Of a stretch of 64,000 nucleotides of DNA, positions 50,760 through 59,814 are shown piece by piece; the first letter of the stretch is position 1, and the number at the start of each line of letters is the position of its first letter. The stretch is from Bacteroidales bacterium (GTDB taxonomy: Bacteria; Bacteroidota; Bacteroidia; Bacteroidales; UBA932), in assembly GCA_017464245.1 (NCBI GenBank), contig JAFUDV010000013.1, positions 32,423 through 96,422 on the forward strand. The letters run 5' to 3'. The position numbers were made by a program, and so were the translations under genes. Below the pieces are notes generated by a model. It had not been told where the DNA came from, searched no databases, and was given only the letters and a program-made list of their open reading frames with translations.

Positions 50760-51371
50760 CTAGATCCTCGCCTCGCGGAACACTTCCTGGATGGAGGGAT
50801 AGGTGTTCTTGAGGAAGGGGGGCAGGCTGGATTTGGCGACCCAGGCGGCCTTGGTGATGTCCTCCTCGCGCTGGGGGGTGAGGTTGGTGGGGTCCATGTA
50901 CAGCATGTCGTACCACCAGGTGTGCTTGAGGTGCCAGATGTCGTTCCTCAGGTAGCAGTGGTCGGTGACGCAGATCAGGCGGCGGAGCTGGAGCTGGTCC
51001 ACGCCGGTCTCCTCCTGCACTTCGCGGAGCGCCGTCACCTCGATGTCCTCGCCGGCCTCCTGATGGCCCTTGGGCAGGTCCCAGAGGCCCATCCGGGAGA
51101 TGAGGAGGTAGTCGCCGCGGCGGTTGGAGACCAGGCCGCCGGCCGCATTGACCTCCTTGAACTCCGCACAGATCCGGCGGTAGGCGCGCTCGGTGTCCTC
51201 CGAGGGGATGTAGATGCGGGACAGGGTGTCCTGCACCTCGAACATCCGGACGAGGGCGTGGATGTCCACCTTGTCGCCCACATGGAATTCCACGGAGTTC
51301 GGATCCGCGAGCGCCTCGTCGTCCGGGGTGCAGATCGCGATGCAGCGCTTCTCGAAATAGATCTTGTGCAT
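50760..51371 (-). CDS. NUDIX hydrolase
   Basis: 203 residues from the ATG at 51371 (MHKIYFEKRCIAIC). The first 100 residues are an uncharacterised Bacteroidetes-specific part. The NUDIX domain follows, with the box GHQEAGEDIEVTALREVQEETGV (G-x5-E-x7-REVQEE-x-G pattern), after GLWDLPKG. NUDIX enzymes hydrolyse nucleoside diphosphates linked to other groups; this substrate is unknown. The start is supported by a divergent promoter pair directly upstream; an earlier in-frame start would lie inside the neighbouring gene. Confidence 0.85.
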   Translation of the reverse strand: MHKIYFEKRCIAICTPDDEALADPNSVEFHVGDKVDIHALVRMFEVQDTLSRIYIPSEDTERAYRRICAEFKEVNAAGGLVSNRRGDYLLISRMGLWDLPKGHQEAGEDIEVTALREVQEETGVDQLQLRRLICVTDHCYLRNDIWHLKHTWWYDMLYMDPTNLTPQREEDITKAAWVAKSSLPPFLKNTYPSIQEVFREARI

Positions 51372-51380
51372 AATATTTGC

Positions 51381-51403
51381 TATATTTGCAGGTTGCAAAG
51401 ATA
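51381..51403. promoter_or_regulatory. Divergent overlapping -7 boxes between the NUDIX gene and the 51411 gene
   Basis: Plus-strand TATATTTG at 51381-51388 serves the gene at 51411; minus-strand TATCTTTG at 51403-51396 serves the NUDIX gene. Each lies 22-24 nt from its ATG, and the two polymerase footprints would overlap. -33 elements are weak. Confidence 0.5.
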
Positions 51404-51410
51404 ATCGTTT

Positions 51411-51857
51411 ATGACCGAAATTGAAAGCAAGCACGGGATCGTTTCCCGCCAACCTTATGAATTATACATGACCTTCGCGGACCTGAGGAACTTCCTCACG
51501 ATGCTTCCCGAAGACAAGAAGCAGGGGGTAGAGGCCGACTACGACACCATCACCGCCACGGTGCAGGGCTTCAACATCGGCGTGAAGGTCCACGAGCGGG
51601 TGCCCTACTCCCGTATCGAACTGGTGGACTACGGCGCCCCCTTCGCCTTCCACATCGAGCTGCACTTCGACGCCTGCCCGTCCGAACCCTACAAGACCGA
51701 GTTCTGGATCAAGCTGGAGGCCGACCTGAACCTGATGATGAAGATGATGCTGGGCGGCAAGCTCAAGGATGCCCTGAACAAGGTCGTGGACGGCCTGGTG
51801 GATGCGTCCAACGGCAAGATGCCCGAAGGGTTCGACCCTTCCCAGTTCGGCCTGTGA
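51411..51857 (+). CDS. Conserved hypothetical protein, possibly SRPBCC/START-like
   Basis: 148 residues, cytoplasmic, no membrane segment. The pattern of alternating beta-strands (YELYMTFADLRNFLTMLP, DTITATVQGFNIGVKVHERVPYSRIELVD, AFHIELHFDACPSEPYKTEFWIKLEADLN) followed by a long C-terminal amphipathic helix (LNLMMKMMLGGKLKDALNKVVDGLV) resembles the SRPBCC helix-grip fold. No catalytic residues can be named. It precedes the rRNA methyltransferase gene with a one-base overlap, so the two are co-transcribed. Confidence 0.55.
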   Translation: MTEIESKHGIVSRQPYELYMTFADLRNFLTMLPEDKKQGVEADYDTITATVQGFNIGVKVHERVPYSRIELVDYGAPFAFHIELHFDACPSEPYKTEFWIKLEADLNLMMKMMLGGKLKDALNKVVDGLVDASNGKMPEGFDPSQFGL

Positions 51858-53002
51858 TGCTGCCGGAGGCGTTCATCCGGATGCTGCCGGAGGAGATCGG
51901 CCCGGAAAGGGCCGCCCGCGTGCTGGAGGCCCTCTCCGGCGAGCCCTCCGTGTCCGTCCGCCTGAACCCTTCCAAACTGACGGAATGTCCCTTTCCGGAG
52001 GCGGAGCGGGTTCCCTGGAGCCCGTACGGATACCTCCTGAAGGAGCGTCCCGTCTTCACCCTGGACCCGCTGTTCCACGCGGGCTGCTACTATGTGCAGG
52101 ACTCATCCGCAATGTTCGTGGGGGAACTCTTCCGCCGCGTCCTGGACCGCTTCGCCCCCGGGCTGTCCGTCCTGGACCTGTGCGCCGCTCCGGGCGGGAA
52201 GACGACGGACCTCGCCGCCTCCCTCCGGGAGCGTTTCGGCGGCCGTTACTCCTTGATGGCCAATGAAGTGATGCGCAGCCGTTTCTCCGTCCTCCGGTCC
52301 AATGTCCGCACCTGGGGCGATCCCCGGGTGGGCGTGGTGTCGCGGGATCCGTCGGCCTTTGCCGGAAAGGCGGTCTTCGACATCATCGTCGCGGACGTGC
52401 CCTGCTCAGGCGAGGGTATGTTCCGAAAGGACGAGAAGGCGGTGGAGGACTGGTCTCCGGAGGCGGTGGACTTCTGCGCCGCCCGCAGCCGCCGCATCCT
52501 GTCGGACGTCTGGTCGGCCTTGAAGCCCGGCGGCATCCTCCTCTATTCCACCTGCACTTTCAACCGGAAGGAGAATGACGGTACCGTCGCCTGGATCGCC
52601 TCGGAACTCGGGGCCGATGTCCTGGATGCCGGCGATTTCCCGCCGGTCATCCGCACGGAGCACGGCTACGCCCTCCTGCCGGGTCTGGTGCCCGGGGAAG
52701 GCCAGTACGCCGCCCTCCTCCGCAAGCACGGAGAGCCGGAAACGCTCCGCACGGCCGACGTCTTCTCCCTGTTCCGGGCGGACCTCCCGGTCCCGCCGCC
52801 CGATCCGTATCCCGCCTGGGACCTGGACCGGAAAACCGCCCTCCAGTACCTCCATGGTGACGCCATCAGCATCCCGGAGGCCCCCCTGGGGCTCCTCACA
52901 TTGACCTACCAAGGCCATCCGCTCGGCCCCGGGAAGAACCTCGGACGCCGGTGCAACAACCTCTATCCCAAGGACCGTAGAATCAGAATGGATATCCGAT
53001 GA
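51857..53002 (+). CDS. rRNA (cytosine-C5)-methyltransferase, NOL1/NOP2/Sun (RsmB/RsmF) family
   Basis: 381 residues from the ATG at 51857 (a GTG one codon earlier is possible). The SAM-binding loop VLDLCAAPGGKTTDLA, VADVPCSGEGMFRK (PCS motif Cys), and ILLYSTCTFNRKEND (catalytic Cys in TCTF) are complete. A C-terminal RNA-binding part (LGLLTLTYQGHPLGPGKNLG..CNNLYPKDRRI) is RsmF-like. It makes 5-methylcytosine in 16S rRNA. The start overlaps the upstream stop by one base, and the end overlaps the next gene by 4. Confidence 0.88.
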   Translation: MLPEAFIRMLPEEIGPERAARVLEALSGEPSVSVRLNPSKLTECPFPEAERVPWSPYGYLLKERPVFTLDPLFHAGCYYVQDSSAMFVGELFRRVLDRFAPGLSVLDLCAAPGGKTTDLAASLRERFGGRYSLMANEVMRSRFSVLRSNVRTWGDPRVGVVSRDPSAFAGKAVFDIIVADVPCSGEGMFRKDEKAVEDWSPEAVDFCAARSRRILSDVWSALKPGGILLYSTCTFNRKENDGTVAWIASELGADVLDAGDFPPVIRTEHGYALLPGLVPGEGQYAALLRKHGEPETLRTADVFSLFRADLPVPPPDPYPAWDLDRKTALQYLHGDAISIPEAPLGLLTLTYQGHPLGPGKNLGRRCNNLYPKDRRIRMDIR

Positions 53003-53931
53003 AAAGAATCCTCACCCTCGCCGCAGCCCTGGTGCTGTCCCTTTCCCTGTCCGCCCAGACCCCTTCGCAGGAGGACTACCTCCGCCGGTACAACAACCTC
53101 GTCGCCCGTGTGGGCGCCGCCGGCGTAGGCGTGGAAACCCTCGTGGACAAATGGATTGCCGACTATCCCGAGGATACCAGCGCCCGTCTCGCCCAGTTCT
53201 CCTTCTGGTACACCAAGGCGCAGACCCCCAAGGTCATCCAGCTCCCGCAGGACCGTTACCTGGGCCGGGAACCCCTTCTGCCCATGACCGATTCCCTGGG
53301 CCGGAAGAACAACTACTTCGAGGACGTGGACTTCGAGGACGAATCCTTCGGCGCCGCCCTGGAGGCCCTGGACCAGGCCGTCGCCCTCGCCCCGCAGCGG
53401 CTGGACTTCCGCCTGCTGAAGGCCGATGCGCTCACCGCCTACGAGAAGGGCAGTCCGGACATGGCCCTCGCCTCCCTGAAGGCCCTGGCAGACGAGAATT
53501 ACCGCCAGCATCCTGCCTGGACGCACGAGTCGCTGGAAAAGGTCGATGACGAGGTGTTCAAGGCCCTCATGCAGGACTATTGCTTCGCTTTCTTCCGCCT
53601 TGGGACCGACTCCTCTGCGGAGGCGTTCAAGTCCCTGTCGGAGCATATGCTCACCTACTGCAAGGACGATCCGATGTTCCTGGACAACATCGGCTCCTAC
53701 TGGCTGGTCTCCAAGAAGGACTACAAGAAGGCCCAGAAGTATTACGACCAGGTGCTCAAGAAGCACCCCGACGACGTGACCGCGATCCGGAACGGCGTCC
53801 TGCTCGCCCGCTCCAAGAAAGACGTCAAACTGGAAAAGAAATACCTGGCGATGATGGCCAGATACGGTGTCACCGACACGGACAAGGCCTCCGCCGCCGC
53901 CCGCCTGGAGGCGCTGAATCGGAAGAAGTAG
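52999..53931 (+). CDS. Periplasmic TPR-like protein of unknown function
   Basis: 310 residues with a signal peptide (LAAALVLSLSLSAQ). The mature protein is helical with tetratricopeptide-like repeats, clearest at AALEALDQAVALAPQRLDFRLLKADAL and DYKKAQKYYDQVLKKHPDDVTAIRNGVLLAR. No enzyme motif. Start overlaps the methyltransferase stop by 4 bp, making a three-gene operon from 51411, though a functional link between a periplasmic TPR protein and an rRNA enzyme is not obvious. Ends in the dispersed repeat. Confidence 0.7.
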   Translation: MKRILTLAAALVLSLSLSAQTPSQEDYLRRYNNLVARVGAAGVGVETLVDKWIADYPEDTSARLAQFSFWYTKAQTPKVIQLPQDRYLGREPLLPMTDSLGRKNNYFEDVDFEDESFGAALEALDQAVALAPQRLDFRLLKADALTAYEKGSPDMALASLKALADENYRQHPAWTHESLEKVDDEVFKALMQDYCFAFFRLGTDSSAEAFKSLSEHMLTYCKDDPMFLDNIGSYWLVSKKDYKKAQKYYDQVLKKHPDDVTAIRNGVLLARSKKDVKLEKKYLAMMARYGVTDTDKASAAARLEALNRKK

Positions 53932-53958
53932 ATTTCTCGGCTACGCTCGAAATGACAA
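53930..53958. repeat. Dispersed ~30-bp repeat, copy 3
   Basis: It contains CTCGGCTACGCTCGAAATGA followed by CAAT, between the convergent stops of the TPR and BASS-family genes. Same pattern as at 18295, 24262 and 62705. Confidence 0.65.
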
Positions 53959-54906
53959 TCACTTCTTGTGCTCGTAGAGCTCCCAGGAATTGAACAGGTT
54001 CTGCCAGATGGCATAGAGACCCCCGGCGACGGACGTCACGGGGGTTAAATAATTGTATCCCAGCCAGATCAGGAAACCGGTGTTCTTCTGGCCCAGGGCC
54101 TGTCCGGCCGTGATGGAGGCGATGCGTCCCTTTCCGATGCGGCGGCCGGCGTAGAACTGCACGAAGCAAGACGCCAGGGAGACGGCGACGATGCCGCCCA
54201 GCGCGAGGGCGCCCGGATAGTTCTTCAGCAGCGCGTGGGTGGCCAGCACCATCGCCAGCGTCAGCCCGAAAAACCAGATGTAGAACGAGTTGGGGGCGAA
54301 GCGCTCCAGGGAGCGCTGGAGACCGGGCATCGTGTACCGGACCAGCCAGGCCAGGAGACCGGGCAGGACGAGGATGGGGAACACTTTCAGGGCGATCCGG
54401 AGGACATAGGTCCAGAAGCCCAGGTCCGCCGCCGGCCGGATCATCGGGATGACCATCGGGATGAGGAAGGTCGCGGCCAGGTTCGTCAGGCACAGGTAGC
54501 CCACCGTGGCGGCGAGGTCCCCGTCCAGCTTGCGGGTGATGACGCCCGCGGCGGCGGCCGTCGGGCAGATGAGGCAGATCATCATCGCCTCCGCCAGGAT
54601 CCGGAGCGCACCCCCTTCCGGAAGAATGGCCGACAGGGCGGCGAACATCCCGAAAGAGAGCGCCTGGAACAGCAGGGCCCAAAGGTGCCAGCGGCGCAGC
54701 TTCAGGTCGCGGGGGGTGATCTGCACGAACTGGAAGAACAGCAGCAGCGCGATCACGAGGCGCTGCCCTTCCGACGCCACGACGTGGAGCGTCCCGCCCC
54801 AGGGCTTCAGGAAGGGCGTGAAGTAATAGAACAGGTACAGGGAAATGCCCGTGACGATGGCGAGGGGCAGCATCCAGTCCTTGAAGAACTGTACGGCCCT
54901 ATGCAT
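53959..54906 (-). CDS. Bile acid:sodium symporter (BASS) family-like transporter
   Basis: 315 residues with about nine or ten hydrophobic helices (for example LPLAIVTGISLYLFYYF, LVIALLLFFQFVQI, AEAMMICLICPTAAAAGVI, GYLCLTNLAATFLIPMVIPMI, NSFYIWFFGLTLAMVLATHALL). The CPTAAAAG and GQALGQKNTGFLIWL segments resemble the two unwound-helix motifs of BASS transporters. The family moves organic anions with sodium; some members carry arsenite or pantothenate. Substrate unknown. It overlaps the end of the upstream membrane protein gene by 8 bp and converges on the TPR gene. Confidence 0.75.
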   Translation of the reverse strand: MHRAVQFFKDWMLPLAIVTGISLYLFYYFTPFLKPWGGTLHVVASEGQRLVIALLLFFQFVQITPRDLKLRRWHLWALLFQALSFGMFAALSAILPEGGALRILAEAMMICLICPTAAAAGVITRKLDGDLAATVGYLCLTNLAATFLIPMVIPMIRPAADLGFWTYVLRIALKVFPILVLPGLLAWLVRYTMPGLQRSLERFAPNSFYIWFFGLTLAMVLATHALLKNYPGALALGGIVAVSLASCFVQFYAGRRIGKGRIASITAGQALGQKNTGFLIWLGYNYLTPVTSVAGGLYAIWQNLFNSWELYEHKK

Positions 54907-55564
54907 GGAGCAGGGGCTTGAAAACCTTGTCCACGAGCGGGTCCGTGAGCTTCATCGTGAGGCCGGTGAGGAGGGCGAGGATGACGGTCCCTTCCCGGAT
55001 GACGATGTGCTCGCCGTTCCCGAAGAAAGAATGGAAGGCGAACCACGCGAAGAGGGAGGAGGCAATGACGAACAGCACGTCCACCAGTACCTTGGCGTTG
55101 CTGAACTTGATGCCCGTCACTTCGGAGAAGACCACGACGAACTTGTCGCCGGCGAGCATCCAGGTGTTTCCCAGGACTTCCAGCCGGATGCCGACGGCGG
55201 TCACGAGGACGGCGAGGAGGCAGAAGGCCATCTGCCCCGCATAGGTCGTGAGCGTCACGTCCCTGAGGAGCCAGATGCACGCGTCGCACAGATAGCCGAA
55301 CACGAAGGCGGCCAGCAGCTGCAGCAGGTAGTTCACGTCCCAGAGCTTCCGCCGCATCGCCATCTGCGTGCCGATGAGCGCGAGGTGGAGCATCCAGGTG
55401 AAGGTGCCCACGGAGAGGGCGCCCCATTTCAGGTTCAGGACGGCCGGGGGGCAGGAGGGCGGGGCCGTACCCAGGTTGGACTTCAGGGAGACCGCTACGC
55501 CGAAGGCTACGAGGATGAGTCCCAAGGTGGCGACGAGATAGCGGATGACGATATTCTTTAGCAT
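54899..55564 (-). CDS. YczE/YitT-like integral membrane protein
   Basis: 221 residues from the ATG at 55564; an upstream TTG in frame is rejected because it lies in the promoter region. Five hydrophobic helices are visible, beginning YLVATLGLILVAFGVAVSLKSNLGTAPPSCPP, a segment typical of the YczE/YyaS group (membrane protein with an LG-rich first turn). Function is not known for the family in Bacteroidales. Overlap with the BASS-type gene suggests a paired transport function. Confidence 0.7.
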   Translation of the reverse strand: MLKNIVIRYLVATLGLILVAFGVAVSLKSNLGTAPPSCPPAVLNLKWGALSVGTFTWMLHLALIGTQMAMRRKLWDVNYLLQLLAAFVFGYLCDACIWLLRDVTLTTYAGQMAFCLLAVLVTAVGIRLEVLGNTWMLAGDKFVVVFSEVTGIKFSNAKVLVDVLFVIASSLFAWFAFHSFFGNGEHIVIREGTVILALLTGLTMKLTDPLVDKVFKPLLHA

Positions 55565-55586
55565 AAAAATCTTCAAATAAAGATTA

Positions 55587-55618
55587 CAAAGATGCGCAAT
55601 AATGCGTAAATTTGCAAA
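55587..55618 (-). promoter_or_regulatory. Promoter of the YczE-like / BASS-type gene pair, with an opposing -7 box
   Basis: On the minus strand: -33 TTTG at 55618-55615, 20-bp spacer, -7 CATCTTTG at 55594-55587, 22 nt before the ATG at 55564. On the plus strand a -7 TAAATTTG (55607-55614) for the peptidase gene overlaps it, so the two directions may compete. Confidence 0.5.
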
Positions 55619-55653
55619 CTTGCCCTGTGGACAATAGTATCAACATCAAGTAT

Positions 55654-57669
55654 ATGAAAAAGTTACCGATCCTTATGATTTCCCTTTGCGCTCTCGCCGC
55701 CTGCGGCCAGCAGCAGCGGTCCGCCGCCCCGGCGCTGGACCTCACGGACCTGGACACCACCGCCAGTCCGAAGGCGGACTTCTACCAGTATGCCACCGGC
55801 GGCTGGCAGGCGAAGAACCCCCTCAAGCCCGAATTCTCCCGCTACGGCTCCTTCGACGCCATCGCGGAGACCACCCAGAAGAACCTGAACGAACTCTTCG
55901 AGAACATGGCGACGCTCCAGGCGAAGCCCGGCACCATCGACCAGAAGATCTCCGACATCTACAAGATGGCCCTCGATTCCACCACCCGGAACGCCCTGGG
56001 CGCGCAGCCCATCCAGCCCTACATCGCCGAGATCCAGGCCGTGGACTCCAAGGACGCCCTGGCCGACCTGCTCGGCAGGATGAACCTCTACGGGGAAGGC
56101 GGCTTCTTCGGCGCCGGCGTGGAGGCGGACCTGACCAACAGTGACCTGCAGGTCCTGTACCTGGGCCAGGGCGGCCTGGGCATGGGCGACCGCGACTATT
56201 ATCTCCTCGAGACCAACGCCGCCCTCAAGCAGGGCTACCGCGACTTCCTGGTGAAGGCCCTCACCCTCGCGGGCGTGGCCGATCCCGAAGGCATCGCCGC
56301 CAAGGACATGCAGGTGGAGGACGCCATGGCCCCCATCTTCTGGTCCCGCGAACAGAACCGCGACATGCAGGCCATCTACAACCCCATGTCCTCCGCGGAG
56401 ATCGACGCCCGCTGGCCGGAACTCCGCTTCGGCCGCGTGTGCGCCGCCTGCAACATCCCGGCCCAGGACAAGGTGATCGTGGAGCAGCCCACTTATTTCG
56501 ACGGCCTCGACAAGCTGTTCAAGGACTGCGACCTCGAGACCCTGAAGGCCTATGTCCTCGCCCAGTTCGTCTCCTCTTCCTGCGGCTCCCTGTCCGATGA
56601 CTTCTACACCGCCTCCTGGGAGTTCTTCTCCCACCAGATGGCCGGCGTGCAGGAGCAGCGTCCCCGCTGGAAGCGGGCGATGAGCGTTCCGAACAGCCTC
56701 CTCGGCGAAGCCGTGGGCCAGATGTATGTCGAGCGCTACTTCCCGGAATCTTCCAAGCAGAAGATGGTCACCCTCGTGGAGAACCTCCGCACGGCCCTGG
56801 GCCAGCATATCGACGCCCTGGAGTGGATGAGCGACACCACGAAGGTCCGTGCCCACGAGAAACTCGCCGCCTTCACCGTGAAGATCGGCTATCCCGACAA
56901 GTGGAAGGACTACAGCACCCTCACCATCGACCCGAAGAACACCTACTATGAGAACCTGCGCAACGCCAGCGCCTGGTACGTGCAGGACAACCTCTCCAAG
57001 CTGGGCAAGCCCACGGACAAGACCGAGTGGGGCATGACTCCGCAGACGGTGAACGCCTACTACAACCCCACTACCAACGAGATCTGCTTCCCGGCCGGCA
57101 TCCTGCAGAAGCCCTTCTTCGACCCGGATGCCGACGATGCGGTGAACTACGGCGGCATCGGCGTGGTGATCGGCCATGAGATGTCCCACGGTTTCGACGA
57201 CCAGGGTTCCATGTTCGACGCCAAGGGTAACATGGAGAACTGGTGGACCCCGGCTGACAAGGCCAAGTTCGACGCCCTCGGCGACAAACTCGCCGCCCAG
57301 TTCGACGCGGTGGAGATCCTCCCCGGCGTCCATGCCAACGGCCGCTACACCCTGGGTGAGAACATCGGCGACCACGGCGGACTGTCCATCGCCTTCACGG
57401 CCATGGAAAACGCCCTGAAGGGAAAGAACCCCGGCCTCATCGACGGCTTCACCCCCGCCCAGCGCTTCTACCTGAGCTACGGCGCCATCTGGGCGCAGAA
57501 CATCACCGACCAGGAGAAGGCTCGCCTCACGAACATGGACCCGCACTCGCTGGCCGTGAACCGCGTGAACGTGTCCGTCAGGAACTTCCAGTCCTTCTTC
57601 GACGCCTTCGACGTCCATGAGGGCGACCCGATGTTCCGTCCCGAGGAAGAGCGCGTGCACATCTGGTAA
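55654..57669 (+). CDS. pepO: M13 family zinc metallopeptidase (neprilysin/PepO-like), lipoprotein
   Basis: 671 residues from the ATG at 55654, which gives a lipobox (LAAC); an upstream TTG is rejected. The M13 set is complete: NAYYNPTTNEICFPAGIL, the zinc site HEMSH (508-512) in GHEMSHGFDDQGSMFD, the third ligand ENIGDHGG (569-573), FFLSYG-like FYLSYGAIWAQ, and the C-terminal VHIW. The N-terminal half contains the KADFYQYATGGW motif typical of the family. It cleaves short oligopeptides outside the cytoplasmic membrane. Probably co-transcribed with the permease 6 bp downstream. Confidence 0.93.
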   Translation: MKKLPILMISLCALAACGQQQRSAAPALDLTDLDTTASPKADFYQYATGGWQAKNPLKPEFSRYGSFDAIAETTQKNLNELFENMATLQAKPGTIDQKISDIYKMALDSTTRNALGAQPIQPYIAEIQAVDSKDALADLLGRMNLYGEGGFFGAGVEADLTNSDLQVLYLGQGGLGMGDRDYYLLETNAALKQGYRDFLVKALTLAGVADPEGIAAKDMQVEDAMAPIFWSREQNRDMQAIYNPMSSAEIDARWPELRFGRVCAACNIPAQDKVIVEQPTYFDGLDKLFKDCDLETLKAYVLAQFVSSSCGSLSDDFYTASWEFFSHQMAGVQEQRPRWKRAMSVPNSLLGEAVGQMYVERYFPESSKQKMVTLVENLRTALGQHIDALEWMSDTTKVRAHEKLAAFTVKIGYPDKWKDYSTLTIDPKNTYYENLRNASAWYVQDNLSKLGKPTDKTEWGMTPQTVNAYYNPTTNEICFPAGILQKPFFDPDADDAVNYGGIGVVIGHEMSHGFDDQGSMFDAKGNMENWWTPADKAKFDALGDKLAAQFDAVEILPGVHANGRYTLGENIGDHGGLSIAFTAMENALKGKNPGLIDGFTPAQRFYLSYGAIWAQNITDQEKARLTNMDPHSLAVNRVNVSVRNFQSFFDAFDVHEGDPMFRPEEERVHIW

Positions 57670-57675
57670 GGACGG

Positions 57676-58836
57676 ATGTCTCCCGACCGCTTCATAGCGC
57701 GGAAACTCAAGTTCCAGGGGAAACTCGCGGCGGTGTCCATCGCCGTGAGTTTCCTCGTCATCATCGTGGCTGTCGCCGTCTCGTCCGGATTCCGTCATTC
57801 CGTGCGGGACGGCGTGTCCACGCTGACCGGGGACGTGCGCATCTCCCGTTCATCCGCCGTCGCGGCGGAGGAGGCGCCCATCCCCGTCCACCTCGCGTCG
57901 GAGGAGGCCATCCTGGCTTTCCCGGGGGTGGAATCCCTCCGTCCGGTCGCCGTCCGGGCGGGCATCGTCCGCAGCGGCGACGTCATCCACGGCGTGCTGG
58001 TGAAGGGCCTTCCGGACCGCCCCGATTCCAGTCTTTGCGTGTCCATCCCCACCCGTCTGTCCGCCATCACGGGCCTGAAGGAAGGGAACGACATGACCAC
58101 CTATTTCGTCGGGGAGAAGGTCAGGGTGCGGAAGTTCCATGTGACGGAGGTCCACCGGGACATGCTTGAGATGGATGACAACCTCGTCGTCTATGCCAAC
58201 CTTTCCGATATCCAGCGCCTGAACGGCTGGAGCGGGGAGGAGGCGTCGGCCCTGGAGGTGACGGTCGCACCGGGCTCCCGGTCCAACCTGGCTGTCAACG
58301 ACCTCACCGACCTCATCGGCATGCGTCTCCTGCTGAGCGGGGACGAGACAGAAGCGGACCTGGTGGCCACCTCGTCCGTGAGGAGCTACCCCCAGATCTT
58401 CGACTGGCTGGACCTGCTGGACTTCAACGTGCTGGTCATCCTGGTCCTGATGATCGTCGTGGCGGGTTTCAACATGGTGTCGGGCCTGCTCATCGTCCTG
58501 TTCCGGAACATCGCCACCATCGGCACCCTCAAGACCCTGGGCATGGGCGACCGCGCCATCTCCCGGGTGTTCCTGCGCGTTGCGGGAGGCGTCGTCCTGA
58601 AGGGAATGGCGGCCGGCAACGTGCTGGGTCTCCTTTTCTGCTTCTTCCAGCAGGCGACCCATTTCCTGAAACTGGATCCGGCGAACTACTTCGTCTCCTA
58701 TGTCCCGGTCCATGTGGACATTCCCTGGATCCTCGCAGCCGATGCGGTCGCGTTCGTCGCCATCATGCTGCTCCTTCTCATTCCCACGCTGTTCATCGCG
58801 CGGGTGGACCCGGCCGTCTCCGTCCGGGCGGAATGA
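57676..58836 (+). CDS. FtsX-type ABC permease, LolC/LolE-like
   Basis: 386 residues. N-terminal helix (AAVSIAVSFLVIIVAVAVSSGF) after FIARKL, which is the start usual for LolC/E-type permeases; a periplasmic domain of about 200 residues; then three helices including LLDFNVLVILVLMIVVAGFNMVSGLLIVLF with the NMVS motif and NIATIGTLKTLGMGDRAI of lipoprotein-releasing permeases. It should pair with a separate ATPase not in this window to extract lipoproteins toward the outer membrane. Stop abuts the stop of the convergent gene: TGATCA serves both. Confidence 0.85.
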   Translation: MSPDRFIARKLKFQGKLAAVSIAVSFLVIIVAVAVSSGFRHSVRDGVSTLTGDVRISRSSAVAAEEAPIPVHLASEEAILAFPGVESLRPVAVRAGIVRSGDVIHGVLVKGLPDRPDSSLCVSIPTRLSAITGLKEGNDMTTYFVGEKVRVRKFHVTEVHRDMLEMDDNLVVYANLSDIQRLNGWSGEEASALEVTVAPGSRSNLAVNDLTDLIGMRLLLSGDETEADLVATSSVRSYPQIFDWLDLLDFNVLVILVLMIVVAGFNMVSGLLIVLFRNIATIGTLKTLGMGDRAISRVFLRVAGGVVLKGMAAGNVLGLLFCFFQQATHFLKLDPANYFVSYVPVHVDIPWILAADAVAFVAIMLLLLIPTLFIARVDPAVSVRAE

Positions 58837-59808
58837 TCACTGCGGATAGACTTCCGCGTATTCCTCGTAGGTGTTCAGGACCTCGCGCACGTAGGCGACG
58901 GTCTGTTTCCCGGAGAACCCGGGCACGTCGGGCAGGATTTCCACGATGCTGTCCCAGCGGGTGGCGTCCACCTCTTTCTCTTCCGCCGTCCGGATGCACT
59001 TGAGGATGTTCCCTTCGCCGGCATTGTAGGCCGCGAGGGCGAATTTCAGGCATTCCAGCGAATCGGCGCCCTGTTCGGCGAAGAACCGGGACAGGTAGGA
59101 CAGGTATTTGGTGCCGATGGAGATGTTCACGGCCGGGTCCAGCAGCGTGTCCACGCTGAACTGGTCGGTGCTCATCACCTGCATCAGGCCCACGGCGCCC
59201 CGCGGGGAACAGGATTCGTTGATGAACTTGGACTCGTGATAGATCATGGCCGACAGCAGGCGCCAGTCCCAGCCCATCTCGCGTGCGTTCTGCTTCACGA
59301 GGTCGTCATAGGGGCTGATGGAGGTCAGGCTGCTGCCCACATGGCGGAGATAGGTCCGGCCGATCTTCCGGATGCCGCCGTTCTCCTCCATTTCCGAGAT
59401 CCAGGCATTGAGCCGGCGGACCGCATTCCCCCGGTCGTCGCGGACGACCCATACCGTGCTGTCGCGGTAGGGAAGGGTGCTGATGAATCCGTCCCGGTGG
59501 AGGCTGTCGGCCCGGAACATGACCAGCAGGTCCACGGTCTCGTCCAGCAGGGAATCCAGGTAGTTGGCCGAGTCGGCCGGGGTGATGAACTCGATGCCGA
59601 GTCCATGGTCGTCGGCGAATTCGCGGAGGATGATCTTGTTCATGCCCACCGTAAGCCCCCGGACCGGCTCTCCCTTGAGGTCGATGACGCACCGCAGGGT
59701 CACCGGCGGATGGCCCATTTCCGTCTTCCGGGTCGTCAGGGGAAGACAGACGGCGGCGGCCAGGGTCGTCGCCGCAACGAGGAGATAATGACGGACGGTC
59801 GGGTTCAT
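58837..59808 (-). CDS. mltF: Membrane-bound lytic murein transglycosylase F-like
   Basis: 323 residues. Signal/anchor helix (YLLVAATTLAAAVCLPL), a shortened solute-binding-protein-like domain (about 35-165: LRCVIDLKG, VGMNKIILREFADDHGLGIEFI, DLLVMF), then a lytic transglycosylase domain. The catalytic Glu is E192 in YHESKF, followed by SPRGAVGLMQV, INISIGTKYL-type helix and AAYNAGEGN. It cuts peptidoglycan between MurNAc and GlcNAc. Paired with the porin-like gene 6 bp upstream on the same strand. Confidence 0.88.
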   Translation of the reverse strand: MNPTVRHYLLVAATTLAAAVCLPLTTRKTEMGHPPVTLRCVIDLKGEPVRGLTVGMNKIILREFADDHGLGIEFITPADSANYLDSLLDETVDLLVMFRADSLHRDGFISTLPYRDSTVWVVRDDRGNAVRRLNAWISEMEENGGIRKIGRTYLRHVGSSLTSISPYDDLVKQNAREMGWDWRLLSAMIYHESKFINESCSPRGAVGLMQVMSTDQFSVDTLLDPAVNISIGTKYLSYLSRFFAEQGADSLECLKFALAAYNAGEGNILKCIRTAEEKEVDATRWDSIVEILPDVPGFSGKQTVAYVREVLNTYEEYAEVYPQ

Positions 59809-59814
59809 AGGGCG

